From: Candidatus Aminicenantota bacterium
GTDB lineage: Bacteria; Acidobacteriota; Aminicenantia; UBA2199
Length of the DNA stretch: 17,556 nucleotides
Assembly (NCBI GenBank): GCA_023137075.1
Contig: JAGLQA010000129.1
Span: 1-17,556, forward strand
Direction of reading: 5' to 3'
Positions 1 through 6,226 of this stretch are shown in pieces (positions within the stretch are counted from its first letter, which is position 1; each line of letters begins with the position of its first letter). A program made the translations under genes and the position numbers. The notes under the pieces were generated by a model. The model saw nothing but the letters and a program-made list of their open reading frames with translations, did no database searches and had not been told where the DNA came from.

Positions 1-276
1 GATGCTGTAACGCATGCGGTTGGCAATAATACCATCGATAAGCCCGAACAGGTCCGGCCGGGTAAAAGCTTCACCTCCCGATAAGGTCGCGTCCATGACT
101 CCTATCCGGCCTAACTCTTTAAAAAAATCGAGCCAGTCTGCGGTGGAAAGGTCCCCCAGGGCAGTCATTTCATTTGAGTAGAAACAATAGCTGCATTTCA
201 GGTTACACCGGCCCGTAATGGCAATACTGACACTTTCGGGAGTTCGGGGAAATGATTTATTCTCGATCAGCTTCAT
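1..276 (-). CDS. Radical SAM protein, N-terminal part (runs off the left edge)
   Basis: The minus strand is open for 92 codons from an ATG at 276 to the window edge, so the C-terminal part is missing. The translation has the radical SAM cluster motif CNLKCSYC (Cys24, Cys28, Cys31), which binds the [4Fe-4S] cluster and S-adenosylmethionine, and the following SGGE motif at about residues 66-69, which contacts the SAM amino group. These two motifs place it firmly in the radical SAM superfamily. The start lies one base after the stop of the PqqD-like gene, so the two are almost certainly co-translated, as in PQQ- and sactipeptide-type maturation systems where a PqqD/RRE protein presents a peptide to the radical SAM enzyme. 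Whether a SPASM domain follows cannot be seen. The substrate is unknown and no precursor peptide is evident nearby. Confidence 0.9.
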   Translation of the reverse strand, partial: MKLIENKSFPRTPESVSIAITGRCNLKCSYCFYSNEMTALGDLSTADWLDFFKELGRIGVMDATLSGGEAFTRPDLFGLIDGIIANRMRYSI

Positions 277-277
277 C

Positions 278-571
278 CTATTCTTCGGCGACCCCGATAA
301 AACCGCCGTTCGCCAGGCCGCTGATATAGGTTTCGACCTGATCCGACACCTGGTCTTCTGGCACATCTTCGTAAGATTCACGGATCGCATTTGCGATGGC
401 GGCCATATCATGAGTGCCGTCACACAATTTCCAGATAAAGAGACCGGTGTGATTGAGTACTTTAATCTGGTTGGTATCCGGGTTAAAGAGTAGTCCGCCG
501 TCTATATCTTCCTCACGCAACACCACATCGGGATTTCTGCTATATGACGATGTACCCTCATTTATACTCAT
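278..571 (-). CDS. PqqD-like (RRE-type) small protein
   Basis: This 97-residue protein has the layout of the PqqD family: a beta-strand N-terminal part (about residues 15-45, including FNPDTNQIKVLN), then a helical part with an IWKLCDG turn at 46-52 and an amphipathic C-terminal half ending in a Gly-rich LANGGFIG. PqqD-type proteins are RiPP recognition elements that bind the leader of a precursor peptide and dock on a radical SAM enzyme. The radical SAM gene starts one base downstream, which supports that role here. The ATG at 571 is preceded by a strong AAGGAG ribosome site. A sigma70-like promoter lies about 75-105 bases upstream. Stand-alone PqqD-like proteins also occur beside polysaccharide and nucleotidyltransferase genes where their target is unknown, so the RiPP assignment is an inference. 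Confidence 0.85.
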   Translation of the reverse strand: MSINEGTSSYSRNPDVVLREEDIDGGLLFNPDTNQIKVLNHTGLFIWKLCDGTHDMAAIANAIRESYEDVPEDQVSDQVETYISGLANGGFIGVAEE

Positions 572-763
572 ACACTTTTTCTCCTTAGTTCAGGTTCTAT
601 CACATAAGCCAAAACCAACTTGTATTTGGGATCAATAATAAAAACTAAATAATAATACTAAAAAAAAAATGTCAAGGAATAAAGAGAATTTAAATCATTA
701 TACGTCCGGAATATGGAACTTTCGGGCAATTGGTAATTAATTTTATTAAATTTTATCTTTTTT
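572..763. other. Intergenic spacer between PqqD-like and nucleotidyltransferase genes
   Basis: This 192-base AT-rich spacer separates two minus-strand genes. It holds the predicted PqqD promoter. I see no clear GC-rich hairpin plus T-run on the minus strand that would terminate the nucleotidyltransferase transcript, so read-through is possible. No convincing small ORF was found. Confidence 0.5.
646..675 (-). promoter_or_regulatory. Predicted sigma70-like promoter for the PqqD/radical SAM pair
   Basis: On the minus strand a perfect TTGACA (675-670) is followed by a T-rich spacer and either TATTAT (654-649, 15 bp spacer) or TATTTA (651-646, 18 bp spacer). A start near 640 would leave a leader of about 70 bases before the ATG at 571. 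This suggests the pair can be transcribed independently of the nucleotidyltransferase gene upstream. Sequence inspection only. Confidence 0.5.
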
Positions 764-2068
764 TTATAACAGGTAAGAGAGGGACCGGGAAAGGAGTTTG
801 AAAAAGAGGCGCAGGGGCCGGATTAGACAGTAGAGGGGATAAAGAAATGTAGGTAGCTTAATCGATTGCCAATCCACGGGTGTGGGTATAAAAAGAGAGT
901 GTATCAACAGGCTCAGCCGGGGACCGGCGGAATCCATAGATCGCATCAATGAAAAGGTTCCCTGTAACCTGTCTTCCTTTGCCTTGCCTGCCAACATGCG
1001 GTGTAAATATTCACCGGCCGATCTTTCGACCTGGGGCCGGGAGAGAAGAAGTTCGGCAATCTCACCGGGCAATTCCAATCCGCAAATCAAGCGGCACAAA
1101 ATCAACCCGGTCAACAGCATACGCAAGCAGCCGGTATCTTCAACGTCCGCAATCAGGGAGTGCCAGTCGAGGTGGGGGTGGCGGCCAACCAGGTGGGCCA
1201 TGTCAGCCGGGTTTTTCAAATAGCTCCAATTGTCCTTGGTGCCGTGGAGACTCAGGCAGAAGAGCGAATGTTCCGGTGAGAGCAGGGGGATATCCCGGAA
1301 AAGAAGTTCAGCGGTCCCTTGGTTCTGCCAGGTTTTTTCCTTCAAACTGATTCTTTTAGGTCCCTGGGTAAGCTGGTGGTGAATATCGATTCCACTTATA
1401 TCATCGCAGAATCCGATGTCCCTGCGAAATAACCTCCAATAACGCTTCATTTCTTTATCGAGGGGAAAGGAGCTGCGAAAGCCGGCGTTAGTCAGGGTAT
1501 CGTAAATTTTATCAAAATCTTTCGAGTGAATCAGCAAATCTAAGTCCGAAAAGGTGCGGAGAGACAGGTCATCATAGGCCTGGATGGCCAGGGCAGGCCC
1601 TTTAATGACAATCACATCGATCCCCTCACTGGATAATAATTCCAGCACCCGGTGCAGGTTCTGAGCTTGCCTGAGATTACGCAGGGCGTTGTGCCTGTAA
1701 ATGGATTTCAGTTGGGCCATCTCTTCCTGTTTGAGAAGAGAGTCATCTGTTTTTGTTAGCCCTTTATAGAGTAGGGGTAATACTCGGTGCTGAAGAGCTA
1801 ATTTTACCAACCGGTTCCAATCGATTCCCTTTTTCACTATTTCCTTAATGGCAGCGTCACGGTCACCGGCAGGGGCAGGGGCAGGGTTAATACATCGAAG
1901 AATCATTTCCATTTCGGGAAGCAGCCCGGGAAAATGATCCACCGGTGGATTTTGAGACAGGGCATCTTTCAGGAAGGGAATCCGGGAAATCATCTGCCAA
2001 TTATACACGTAAATTAAGGTTTTTGCTACCGGTATTCTATTGATTGAAAGCCTCTCAAAACTTGACAA
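764..2068 (-). CDS. Nucleotidyltransferase-fold family protein (PF14907-like)
   Basis: The protein has up to 434 residues. The core at about 150-180 reads DVIVIKGPAL, then RTFSDLDLLI, matching the KG and DxD signature (Asp175, Asp177) of the nucleotidyltransferase superfamily as found in the uncharacterised PF14907 group. Further family-like blocks are DIHHQL (about 228-232) and CLSLHGTKDNW (about 271-281). Proteins of this group are frequent neighbours of PqqD-like proteins in polysaccharide and RiPP loci, but the nucleotide and acceptor are unknown. The longest frame starts at a TTG at 2068 with no clear ribosome site, and that start lies next to the plus-strand promoter. An ATG at 1993 (residue 26) is an alternative, giving 409 residues. 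The start is therefore uncertain, while the frame itself is secure. It diverges from the polysaccharide operon and shares its control region. Confidence 0.8.
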   Translation of the reverse strand: MSSFERLSINRIPVAKTLIYVYNWQMISRIPFLKDALSQNPPVDHFPGLLPEMEMILRCINPAPAPAGDRDAAIKEIVKKGIDWNRLVKLALQHRVLPLLYKGLTKTDDSLLKQEEMAQLKSIYRHNALRNLRQAQNLHRVLELLSSEGIDVIVIKGPALAIQAYDDLSLRTFSDLDLLIHSKDFDKIYDTLTNAGFRSSFPLDKEMKRYWRLFRRDIGFCDDISGIDIHHQLTQGPKRISLKEKTWQNQGTAELLFRDIPLLSPEHSLFCLSLHGTKDNWSYLKNPADMAHLVGRHPHLDWHSLIADVEDTGCLRMLLTGLILCRLICGLELPGEIAELLLSRPQVERSAGEYLHRMLAGKAKEDRLQGTFSLMRSMDSAGPRLSLLIHSLFIPTPVDWQSIKLPTFLYPLYCLIRPLRLFFKLLSRSLSYLL

Positions 2069-2090
2069 TTAGAGCCATTTCAGGTATTAA
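2062..2090 (+). promoter_or_regulatory. Predicted promoter of the polysaccharide operon
   Basis: TTGACA at 2062-2067 and TATTAA at 2085-2090 are separated by exactly 17 bases, a near-consensus sigma70-type arrangement. The expected start near 2097 would give a leader of about 315 bases before the first ATG at 2413 and would put the ops-like element about 115 bases into the transcript. The -35 box overlaps the possible TTG start of the divergent nucleotidyltransferase gene. Confidence 0.55.
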
Positions 2091-2162
2091 TAATCGTGGT
2101 AAAGTGATACTGTAGACATATTGGTCGATACGGATAAGAAACAAGAAATTGAAGAACCTTTG

Positions 2163-2266
2163 CCCGACAAATTTGTCCTGCATTGCCGGAATCCTGATAA
2201 AAGGATTAGGGGCGGTAGCATACACTTTTTTCTACCCTTATGTTAGATGTGTTATTCTTTGTCGGG
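2163..2266 (+). other. Structured leader RNA enclosing the ops-like element
   Basis: A perfect 9-base inverted repeat, CCCGACAAA (2163-2171) and TTTGTCGGG (2258-2266), would close a domain of about 100 nt. Inside are a 6-bp hairpin AATCCT/AGGATT (2190-2195 and 2202-2207, six-base loop) directly before the ops-like core, and a 5-bp GGTAG/CTACC pairing (2214-2218 and 2232-2236) that uses ops bases. The left arm overlaps a 12-base perfect palindrome, GACAAATTTGTC (2166-2177), which could instead be a protein-binding operator. There is no T-run after the right arm, so it is not a simple terminator. The pairings are seen by eye; their function is unproven. Confidence 0.4.
2211..2222 (+). promoter_or_regulatory. 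ops / JUMPstart-like element (RfaH-type recruitment site)
   Basis: The leader contains AGGGGCGGTAGCAT, of which GGCGGTAGC (2211-2219) is identical to the core of the enterobacterial ops element at the end of JUMPstart sequences (GGCGGTAGCGT as I recall it); the T at position 11 is also kept. In E. coli the exposed nontemplate strand forms a tiny GC-GGTA-GC hairpin, RNA polymerase pauses there, and RfaH is loaded to suppress termination through long polysaccharide operons. The GCGGTAGC hairpin bases are all present. Its position, between a promoter and the first gene of a polysaccharide operon of about 15 kb or more, is the expected one. The RfaH or NusG-paralogue gene is not in this window. 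Confidence 0.65.
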
Positions 2267-2412
2267 AAAAGAGCAGCAGTTCATGATCGAGCGAAACAAG
2301 GACTGCGGTGTCAATTTCTCCAAAACCAGATAGCTGATAATCAAATGCTAATTGTTGATTTTTAACGAAGAACAAACCTGTTGTGTACGGGCATTTTTTT
2401 AGAGGAAAGCGC

Positions 2413-3372
2413 ATGATAGATAAACAAAAATCTTATTTAGTGACCGGGGGAGCGGGATTTATCGGCTCCAATATTGTCAGCGAACTGCTGCAGCGGGGAC
2501 AACGTATTCGCGTTTTGGATAATTTTTCGACCGGTAAGCGAGAGAACCTGTTTCCCTTCAGGGGGAATCCCGATTTTGAACTCATCGAAGGCGACCTGCG
2601 CAGTTTTCATACGGTGCGCACGGCGGTGAAAGGCATAGATTATATCCTGCACCAGGGGGCATTACCCTCTGTGCCCCGCTCTGTCGAGGACCCGCTGACT
2701 ACCAACGATGTGAATATACTGGGTACGTTGAATGTCCTGGAAGCGGCCAAAGAATTCGGCATTAAACGGGTGGTGTACGCGTCGTCGTCTTCCATCTACG
2801 GGGACAGCGAAATCCTGCCCAAAGTCGAGACCATGCCGGTAGACCCGCTGTCTCCCTATGCCCTATCCAAATATACGGCGGAACGTTATTGTCAAATATT
2901 CTCCACCCTATATGGCCTCGAAACAGTGTGCTTGAGATACTTTAATGTGTTTGGGCCCAACCAGGACCCTACCTCCCAATACAGCGCCGTAATCCCCAAA
3001 TTCATCCGCCTGATCTGTTCCGGTAACAGGCCCACTATTTACGGGGACGGCGCCCAATCCAGGGATTTTACCCATGTGTCCAATGTGGTTGCGGCGAACC
3101 TGCTGGCCTGCACGGCGGAAGACGTTTCCGGTAGGGTGTTTAATATTGCCTGCGGCGAAGGTTATACCCTGATCCAATTGGTAGAGATGATCAACCGTAT
3201 TGCAGGCACGAAGGTAGAACCGGTGTTTGCCGAAGCGCGGCCCGGAGATGTGAAGCGCTCCGCTGCCGACATCAGGAAAGCGAAGCAAAAGTTAGGTTTC
3301 CGGGTGCTCACCCGTTTCGAGCAGGGCCTCGCCGGCTTAATCAAGGCGATGGTAACACAAAATAAAAGATAA
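2413..3372 (+). CDS. UDP-sugar 4-epimerase, WbpP/Gne-like (extended SDR)
   Basis: The 319-residue protein has the extended SDR Rossmann motif TGGAGFIG (about 11-18), an NAD-binding Asp in VLDNFSTGK (36), the catalytic Ser in YASSSSIYGD (about 122-131) and YALSK (Tyr149, Lys153). Blocks such as HQGALPSVPRS, LRYFNVFGPNQDP, AVIPKF and GDVKRSAADI closely resemble UDP-GlcNAc/GalNAc 4-epimerases of the WbpP group, which supply UDP-GalNAc-type sugars for O-antigens; the exact substrate is inferred. A longer frame begins at a GTG at 2383, but the ATG at 2413 follows AGAGGAAAG at good spacing and starts right at the family N-terminus. It is the first gene after the ops-like leader and clearly more GC-rich than the genes after it, so it probably belongs to the conserved edge of the locus. 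Confidence 0.9.
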   Translation: MIDKQKSYLVTGGAGFIGSNIVSELLQRGQRIRVLDNFSTGKRENLFPFRGNPDFELIEGDLRSFHTVRTAVKGIDYILHQGALPSVPRSVEDPLTTNDVNILGTLNVLEAAKEFGIKRVVYASSSSIYGDSEILPKVETMPVDPLSPYALSKYTAERYCQIFSTLYGLETVCLRYFNVFGPNQDPTSQYSAVIPKFIRLICSGNRPTIYGDGAQSRDFTHVSNVVAANLLACTAEDVSGRVFNIACGEGYTLIQLVEMINRIAGTKVEPVFAEARPGDVKRSAADIRKAKQKLGFRVLTRFEQGLAGLIKAMVTQNKR

Positions 3373-3385
3373 GAACCGAAAAAAG

Positions 3386-3701
3386 TTGACAAAAATAAGG
3401 CTCGACTATTTGATTCACTTTTTAGAATTCTTCGTCCTTGCGCTGTTTTTTATTCTCATGAGCATAAATAACAAGTCGAAATTAAAACCCGGGAATATAT
3501 TTTTGTATACTATTTTGGGAGTGGCCGCGGCATTTTTTCTCGAGGTTTCTCAAGAAATCATTCCTGGACGGGCGTTTAATATTTATAGATTTTATCTATA
3601 GCAGCCTGGGGCTGGGAATGGGGTCTTTATTTATTTTTTTAAGAGTAGTAAAGGACGTAAAAATAATAAGAGCTGTAAAACTCAAAAGAAATCGAAGGTA
3701 A
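3386..3701 (+). pseudogene. VanZ-like membrane protein, interrupted by a one-base frameshift
   Basis: From a TTG at 3386 the frame encodes LDYLIHFLEFFVLALFF, a second hydrophobic segment, then FLEVSQEIIPGRAFNIY before stopping at 3599-3601. Skipping the single A at 3587 restores the frame: it continues D-F-I-Y-S-S-L-G-L-G-M-G-S-L-F and ends at TAA 3699-3701, just before the next gene. The joined 104-residue product has the VanZ signature (H near the start of helix 1, E..Q..PGR, then D....S.G...G) and about four membrane helices. VanZ-family proteins are small membrane proteins often found in envelope loci; their role in polysaccharide clusters is unclear. It sits between the two epimerases with short spacings. 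The break may be a true disabling mutation or an assembly error. The TTG start has no strong ribosome site. Confidence 0.7.
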
Positions 3702-3705
3702 AATT

Positions 3706-4680
3706 ATGAATTTTCCGTTTAAAAAAGCGCTCGTAACAGGCGGAGCCGGCTTTATCGGCAGCCATATAGTGGAAGAATTGGTAAAATCGGGGATAGATAC
3801 GATAAGTGTCGATAATTATTTCGCCGGCAAACATGAAAACCTGGCACATTTGAAGAATTACCCAAACTTTAAAGAAGTCAGAGGGGATGTGACCAATTTT
3901 GAAGAGTTGGAAAAACATTTTTCCGGAGTCGAGGTCGTATTTCACCAGGCTGCTTCTAAGAAAACAATCTGTTTAAATGATCCTAGACGAGATCTGGAAA
4001 TTAATGGTGCCGGAACATTTAACATGCTCGAGCTAGCGTTAAAACATAAAGTGAAAAAATTTGTACATGCCTCTACGGGTTCGGTTTATGGAGAAGCTCA
4101 ATATTTCCCCCAGGATGAAAACCATCCTTTAATACCGACCTCTTATTATGGGATCAGCAAATTGGCAGGGGAAAAATATGTGAAAGTGTTTGAACATCTT
4201 TATGATTTAGACACCACTGTCTTACGCTATTTTCACGTGTACGGTGCTCGCCAGGAGTCCAGTGAAGTAGGAGGGGTTGTTTCTATTTTTACACGTTTGC
4301 TGTTAATGGGAAAGCCGATCACTATTTTCGGTGACGGAACCCAGCAGCGCTCATTCACCTATGTGAAAGACGTTGTCAAGGCCAATTTACTTGTGGCGAT
4401 AACTCCCGGAACCAAAGGGCAGGTCTACAATTGCGCTTCCGGTATAAAAGTAACCATAAAAGAGTTGGCGGATTTGATTGCCGAAATTTTAAACGTCCGC
4501 GATACGAAAATAAAATATGATGATTGGACACCTGGTGATATAAAAATGTTCGATATAGACAACAAAAAGATCAGGGCAGCCCTGGATCTTGAATTTTTAA
4601 CAAATTTTAAAGAGGGGCTGGGAAAGACTATAGCATGGGCAAAAACTTATTTTCAAGGAAAGGAGACGGCAAATGTATAA
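3706..4680 (+). CDS. NAD-dependent epimerase/dehydratase (extended SDR)
   Basis: The 324-residue protein is a second extended SDR enzyme: TGGAGFIG at 11-18, NAD-binding Asp36 in SVDNYFAGK, catalytic HASTGSVYGE (121-130) and YGISK (Tyr148, Lys152), followed by LRYFHVYGARQ and the substrate-domain FGDGTQQRSFTYVKDVV. It is probably a UDP-hexose or UDP-uronate 4-epimerase feeding the polysaccharide pathway. The FHQAASKKTICLND stretch differs from the HQGALPSVPRS of the first epimerase, suggesting a different substrate. The ATG at 3706 has AAGG upstream and lies five bases after the restored VanZ-like stop. The C-terminus overlaps the next gene by eight bases. It is more AT-rich than the first epimerase, so the two are unlikely to be a recent tandem duplication. 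Confidence 0.88.
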   Translation: MNFPFKKALVTGGAGFIGSHIVEELVKSGIDTISVDNYFAGKHENLAHLKNYPNFKEVRGDVTNFEELEKHFSGVEVVFHQAASKKTICLNDPRRDLEINGAGTFNMLELALKHKVKKFVHASTGSVYGEAQYFPQDENHPLIPTSYYGISKLAGEKYVKVFEHLYDLDTTVLRYFHVYGARQESSEVGGVVSIFTRLLLMGKPITIFGDGTQQRSFTYVKDVVKANLLVAITPGTKGQVYNCASGIKVTIKELADLIAEILNVRDTKIKYDDWTPGDIKMFDIDNKKIRAALDLEFLTNFKEGLGKTIAWAKTYFQGKETANV

Positions 4681-5617
4681 AAAACATAAAATAGGGGTGG
4701 TCGTCCCGGCATATAACGAAGAAAATTTAATTCTCGACACCCTATCGGGAATGCCTTCTTTCGTTGATGTAATACTTGTAGTAAACGATGCCAGCACCGA
4801 TAATACGCTTTCTTTGCTTGAGAAGCAGAAAAAAAAGGACAAACGAATTTGTATCATCGATCATAAAAAAAACCGGGGATTAGGGCAATCTCTTATCGAT
4901 GGTTATATTGAAAGTAAAAAGAGAGATATAGATATAACTGCCGTCATGGCAGGAGATAATCAAATGTTTCCGGACGATTTGCCAAATCTATTAGATAAAA
5001 TTATTGACGAGGAATATAACTATGTTAAGGGCAACAGGTTATTGCACCGGGAAATTAAGAATACAATGCCGAGGCATAGGTTTTTCGGTAACGCCATTTT
5101 GACGATCCTGACAAAATTTGCAACCGGTTATTTTTTTATCATGGACCCCCAATGCGGATATACGGCTATCGCAAACGACTGTTTAAAAAGAATCCCCATC
5201 GAGAATATGACTAAAAGATATGGCTACAATGCGGATATTTTGTGCATGCTGAATATTAGGGGATTTAAAGCAGCCGATTGTGAAGTAAAACCGGTTTATG
5301 GTGAGGCAAAGAGCAAAATAAAACTATGGAAGTATATACCCAAGACCAGCTTTCTTTTAATACGTTTGTTTTTCAGGAGGTTATGGAAGAGATATGTAGT
5401 GCTGGATTTTCATCCGTTAATACTCTTTTATCTGTTTTCACTTTTTAATACCCTCTTTCTGATCCTTCCATTTACGATAAGGTTTTTTTATATGTATAGT
5501 AAATATAATGAACTCCCTAAAACAACCCTAACAATTTTAATTTTTACCTTTTTGATTACTTTTCAATCTGTTCTCTTTGCCATCTGGATGGATATGGACT
5601 ATAATAAAAGGCGGTAA
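4673..5617 (+). CDS. Family 2 glycosyltransferase, DPM/GtrB-like, with two C-terminal membrane helices
   Basis: The 314-residue protein has a GT-A fold with VVVPAYNE (9-16), NDASTD (38-43), NRGLGQ (67-72), a GDNQ metal-binding motif (94-97, in place of DxD) and DPQCGYTAI (158-166), typical of polyprenyl-phosphate sugar transferases. Two hydrophobic helices follow at about 249-268 and 287-305. Such enzymes move a hexose from a nucleotide sugar to undecaprenyl phosphate on the cytoplasmic face, making a donor for periplasmic glycosylation. The start overlaps the previous gene by eight bases and has a strong AAAGGAG site. The UPF0104-type protein and GT39-like protein downstream fit such a pathway. 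The sugar cannot be read from the sequence; a direct role in repeat-unit assembly is the alternative. Confidence 0.87.
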   Translation: MYKKHKIGVVVPAYNEENLILDTLSGMPSFVDVILVVNDASTDNTLSLLEKQKKKDKRICIIDHKKNRGLGQSLIDGYIESKKRDIDITAVMAGDNQMFPDDLPNLLDKIIDEEYNYVKGNRLLHREIKNTMPRHRFFGNAILTILTKFATGYFFIMDPQCGYTAIANDCLKRIPIENMTKRYGYNADILCMLNIRGFKAADCEVKPVYGEAKSKIKLWKYIPKTSFLLIRLFFRRLWKRYVVLDFHPLILFYLFSLFNTLFLILPFTIRFFYMYSKYNELPKTTLTILIFTFLITFQSVLFAIWMDMDYNKRR

Positions 5618-5677
5618 AAAGGGACCCGGGTTTTTTGAAAAGTTTTGATTTTAGATATATCATTGAAGAGAATTAAC

Positions 5678-6226
5678 ATGTCCGGTTCAAAAATAACCAA
5701 TAAAGAGATGCACAGCCTGAAGAATTACCTCCGCCAGGGTCTATTCAATGTTTTTTATTCTATTTTCAAATACATTGATTTTCCCTTTTTTAATTACATC
5801 CGGTTTTTAATATTACGATTGTTCAGTTCTAAAATCAAATCCACCTATATCAGCGATAGTATTACCTTCTGGTTTCCCTGGAACCTGGAAATCGGCAAAA
5901 GTTCGTCTTTAAACCAGGGCTGCAATATCAATGCAGCCGGGGGTATAAAGATCGGCAATTATGTGAGAATTGCCGCCTACACGGTCATGAATTCGGTGGA
6001 TCATGAGTACAGGGATAAAAGCAAAAAAATATGCGAACAGGATTACATAATGGGAGAGATAGTGATTGAAGACGATGTCTGGATCGGCGCGGGTGTCATT
6101 ATTACGAAAGGAGTGCGCATCGGTAAAGGCAGTGTCATCGGTGCCGCTTCATTAGTCAATAAAGACATACCTCCCTATTCCATCGCGGTCGGGGTCCCGG
6201 CCGTAGTGAAAAAAAAACGTGAGTAA
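5678..6226 (+). CDS. Hexapeptide-repeat acyltransferase (WcaF/NodL-type)
   Basis: The 182-residue protein contains left-handed beta-helix hexapeptide repeats in two runs (about 70-104 and 126-163; for example IGKSSSLNQG, IEDDVWIGAGVIITKGVRIGKGSVIGAASLV), split by a loop with the putative catalytic His109 in NSVDHEYRD. It ends with the usual PPYSIAVGVPAVVKK. Enzymes of this fold transfer acetyl or other acyl groups from CoA to sugars, so it probably O-acetylates the polysaccharide or a precursor. The N-terminal 60 residues are hydrophobic and basic, probably membrane-associating. A longer frame starts at a TTG at 5645, but the ATG at 5678 has a purine-rich GAAGAGAA before it. It ends eight bases inside the next gene. 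Confidence 0.87.
   Translation: MSGSKITNKEMHSLKNYLRQGLFNVFYSIFKYIDFPFFNYIRFLILRLFSSKIKSTYISDSITFWFPWNLEIGKSSSLNQGCNINAAGGIKIGNYVRIAAYTVMNSVDHEYRDKSKKICEQDYIMGEIVIEDDVWIGAGVIITKGVRIGKGSVIGAASLVNKDIPPYSIAVGVPAVVKKKRE

Larger units (their letters stand above)
2091..2412. other. Divergent control region and 5' leader of the operon
   Basis: This gene-free stretch of about 320 bases lies between the nucleotidyltransferase gene and the first epimerase. It contains the predicted transcription start, the structured leader and the ops-like element. The last 145 bases (2267-2412) show no recognised element apart from the ribosome site AGAGGAAAG (2401-2409) that decides the first start codon. Confidence 0.6.

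Noticed and set aside
739..763. AT-rich inverted repeat followed by T-run, terminator-like on the plus strand
   Set aside because: The stem is all A-T, and no plus-strand gene precedes it, so there is nothing to terminate.
882..1350. Plus-strand frames opposite the nucleotidyltransferase gene
   Set aside because: Low-complexity Arg/Gly/Pro-rich products lying fully antisense to a well-supported gene; shadow frames.
2121..2246. 41-codon TTG frame (ends FFLPLC) across the leader, a conceivable leader or RiPP precursor peptide
   Set aside because: No ribosome site, it overlaps the ops-like element and stem arms whose own constraints explain the sequence, and it is on the opposite strand from the PqqD/radical SAM pair.
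3706..4680. Two epimerases as a tandem duplication
   Set aside because: They differ in base composition and in substrate-loop sequence and are separated by a VanZ-like gene, so they are better explained as independently acquired paralogues.
5618..5636. AAAA-GGGACCCGGG-TTTTTT terminator-like palindrome between the GT2 and acyltransferase genes
   Set aside because: The GC part is a hairpin-poor palindrome (ACCCGGGT leaves almost no loop), and the alternative fold is internally mismatched; both neighbours look like one operon.
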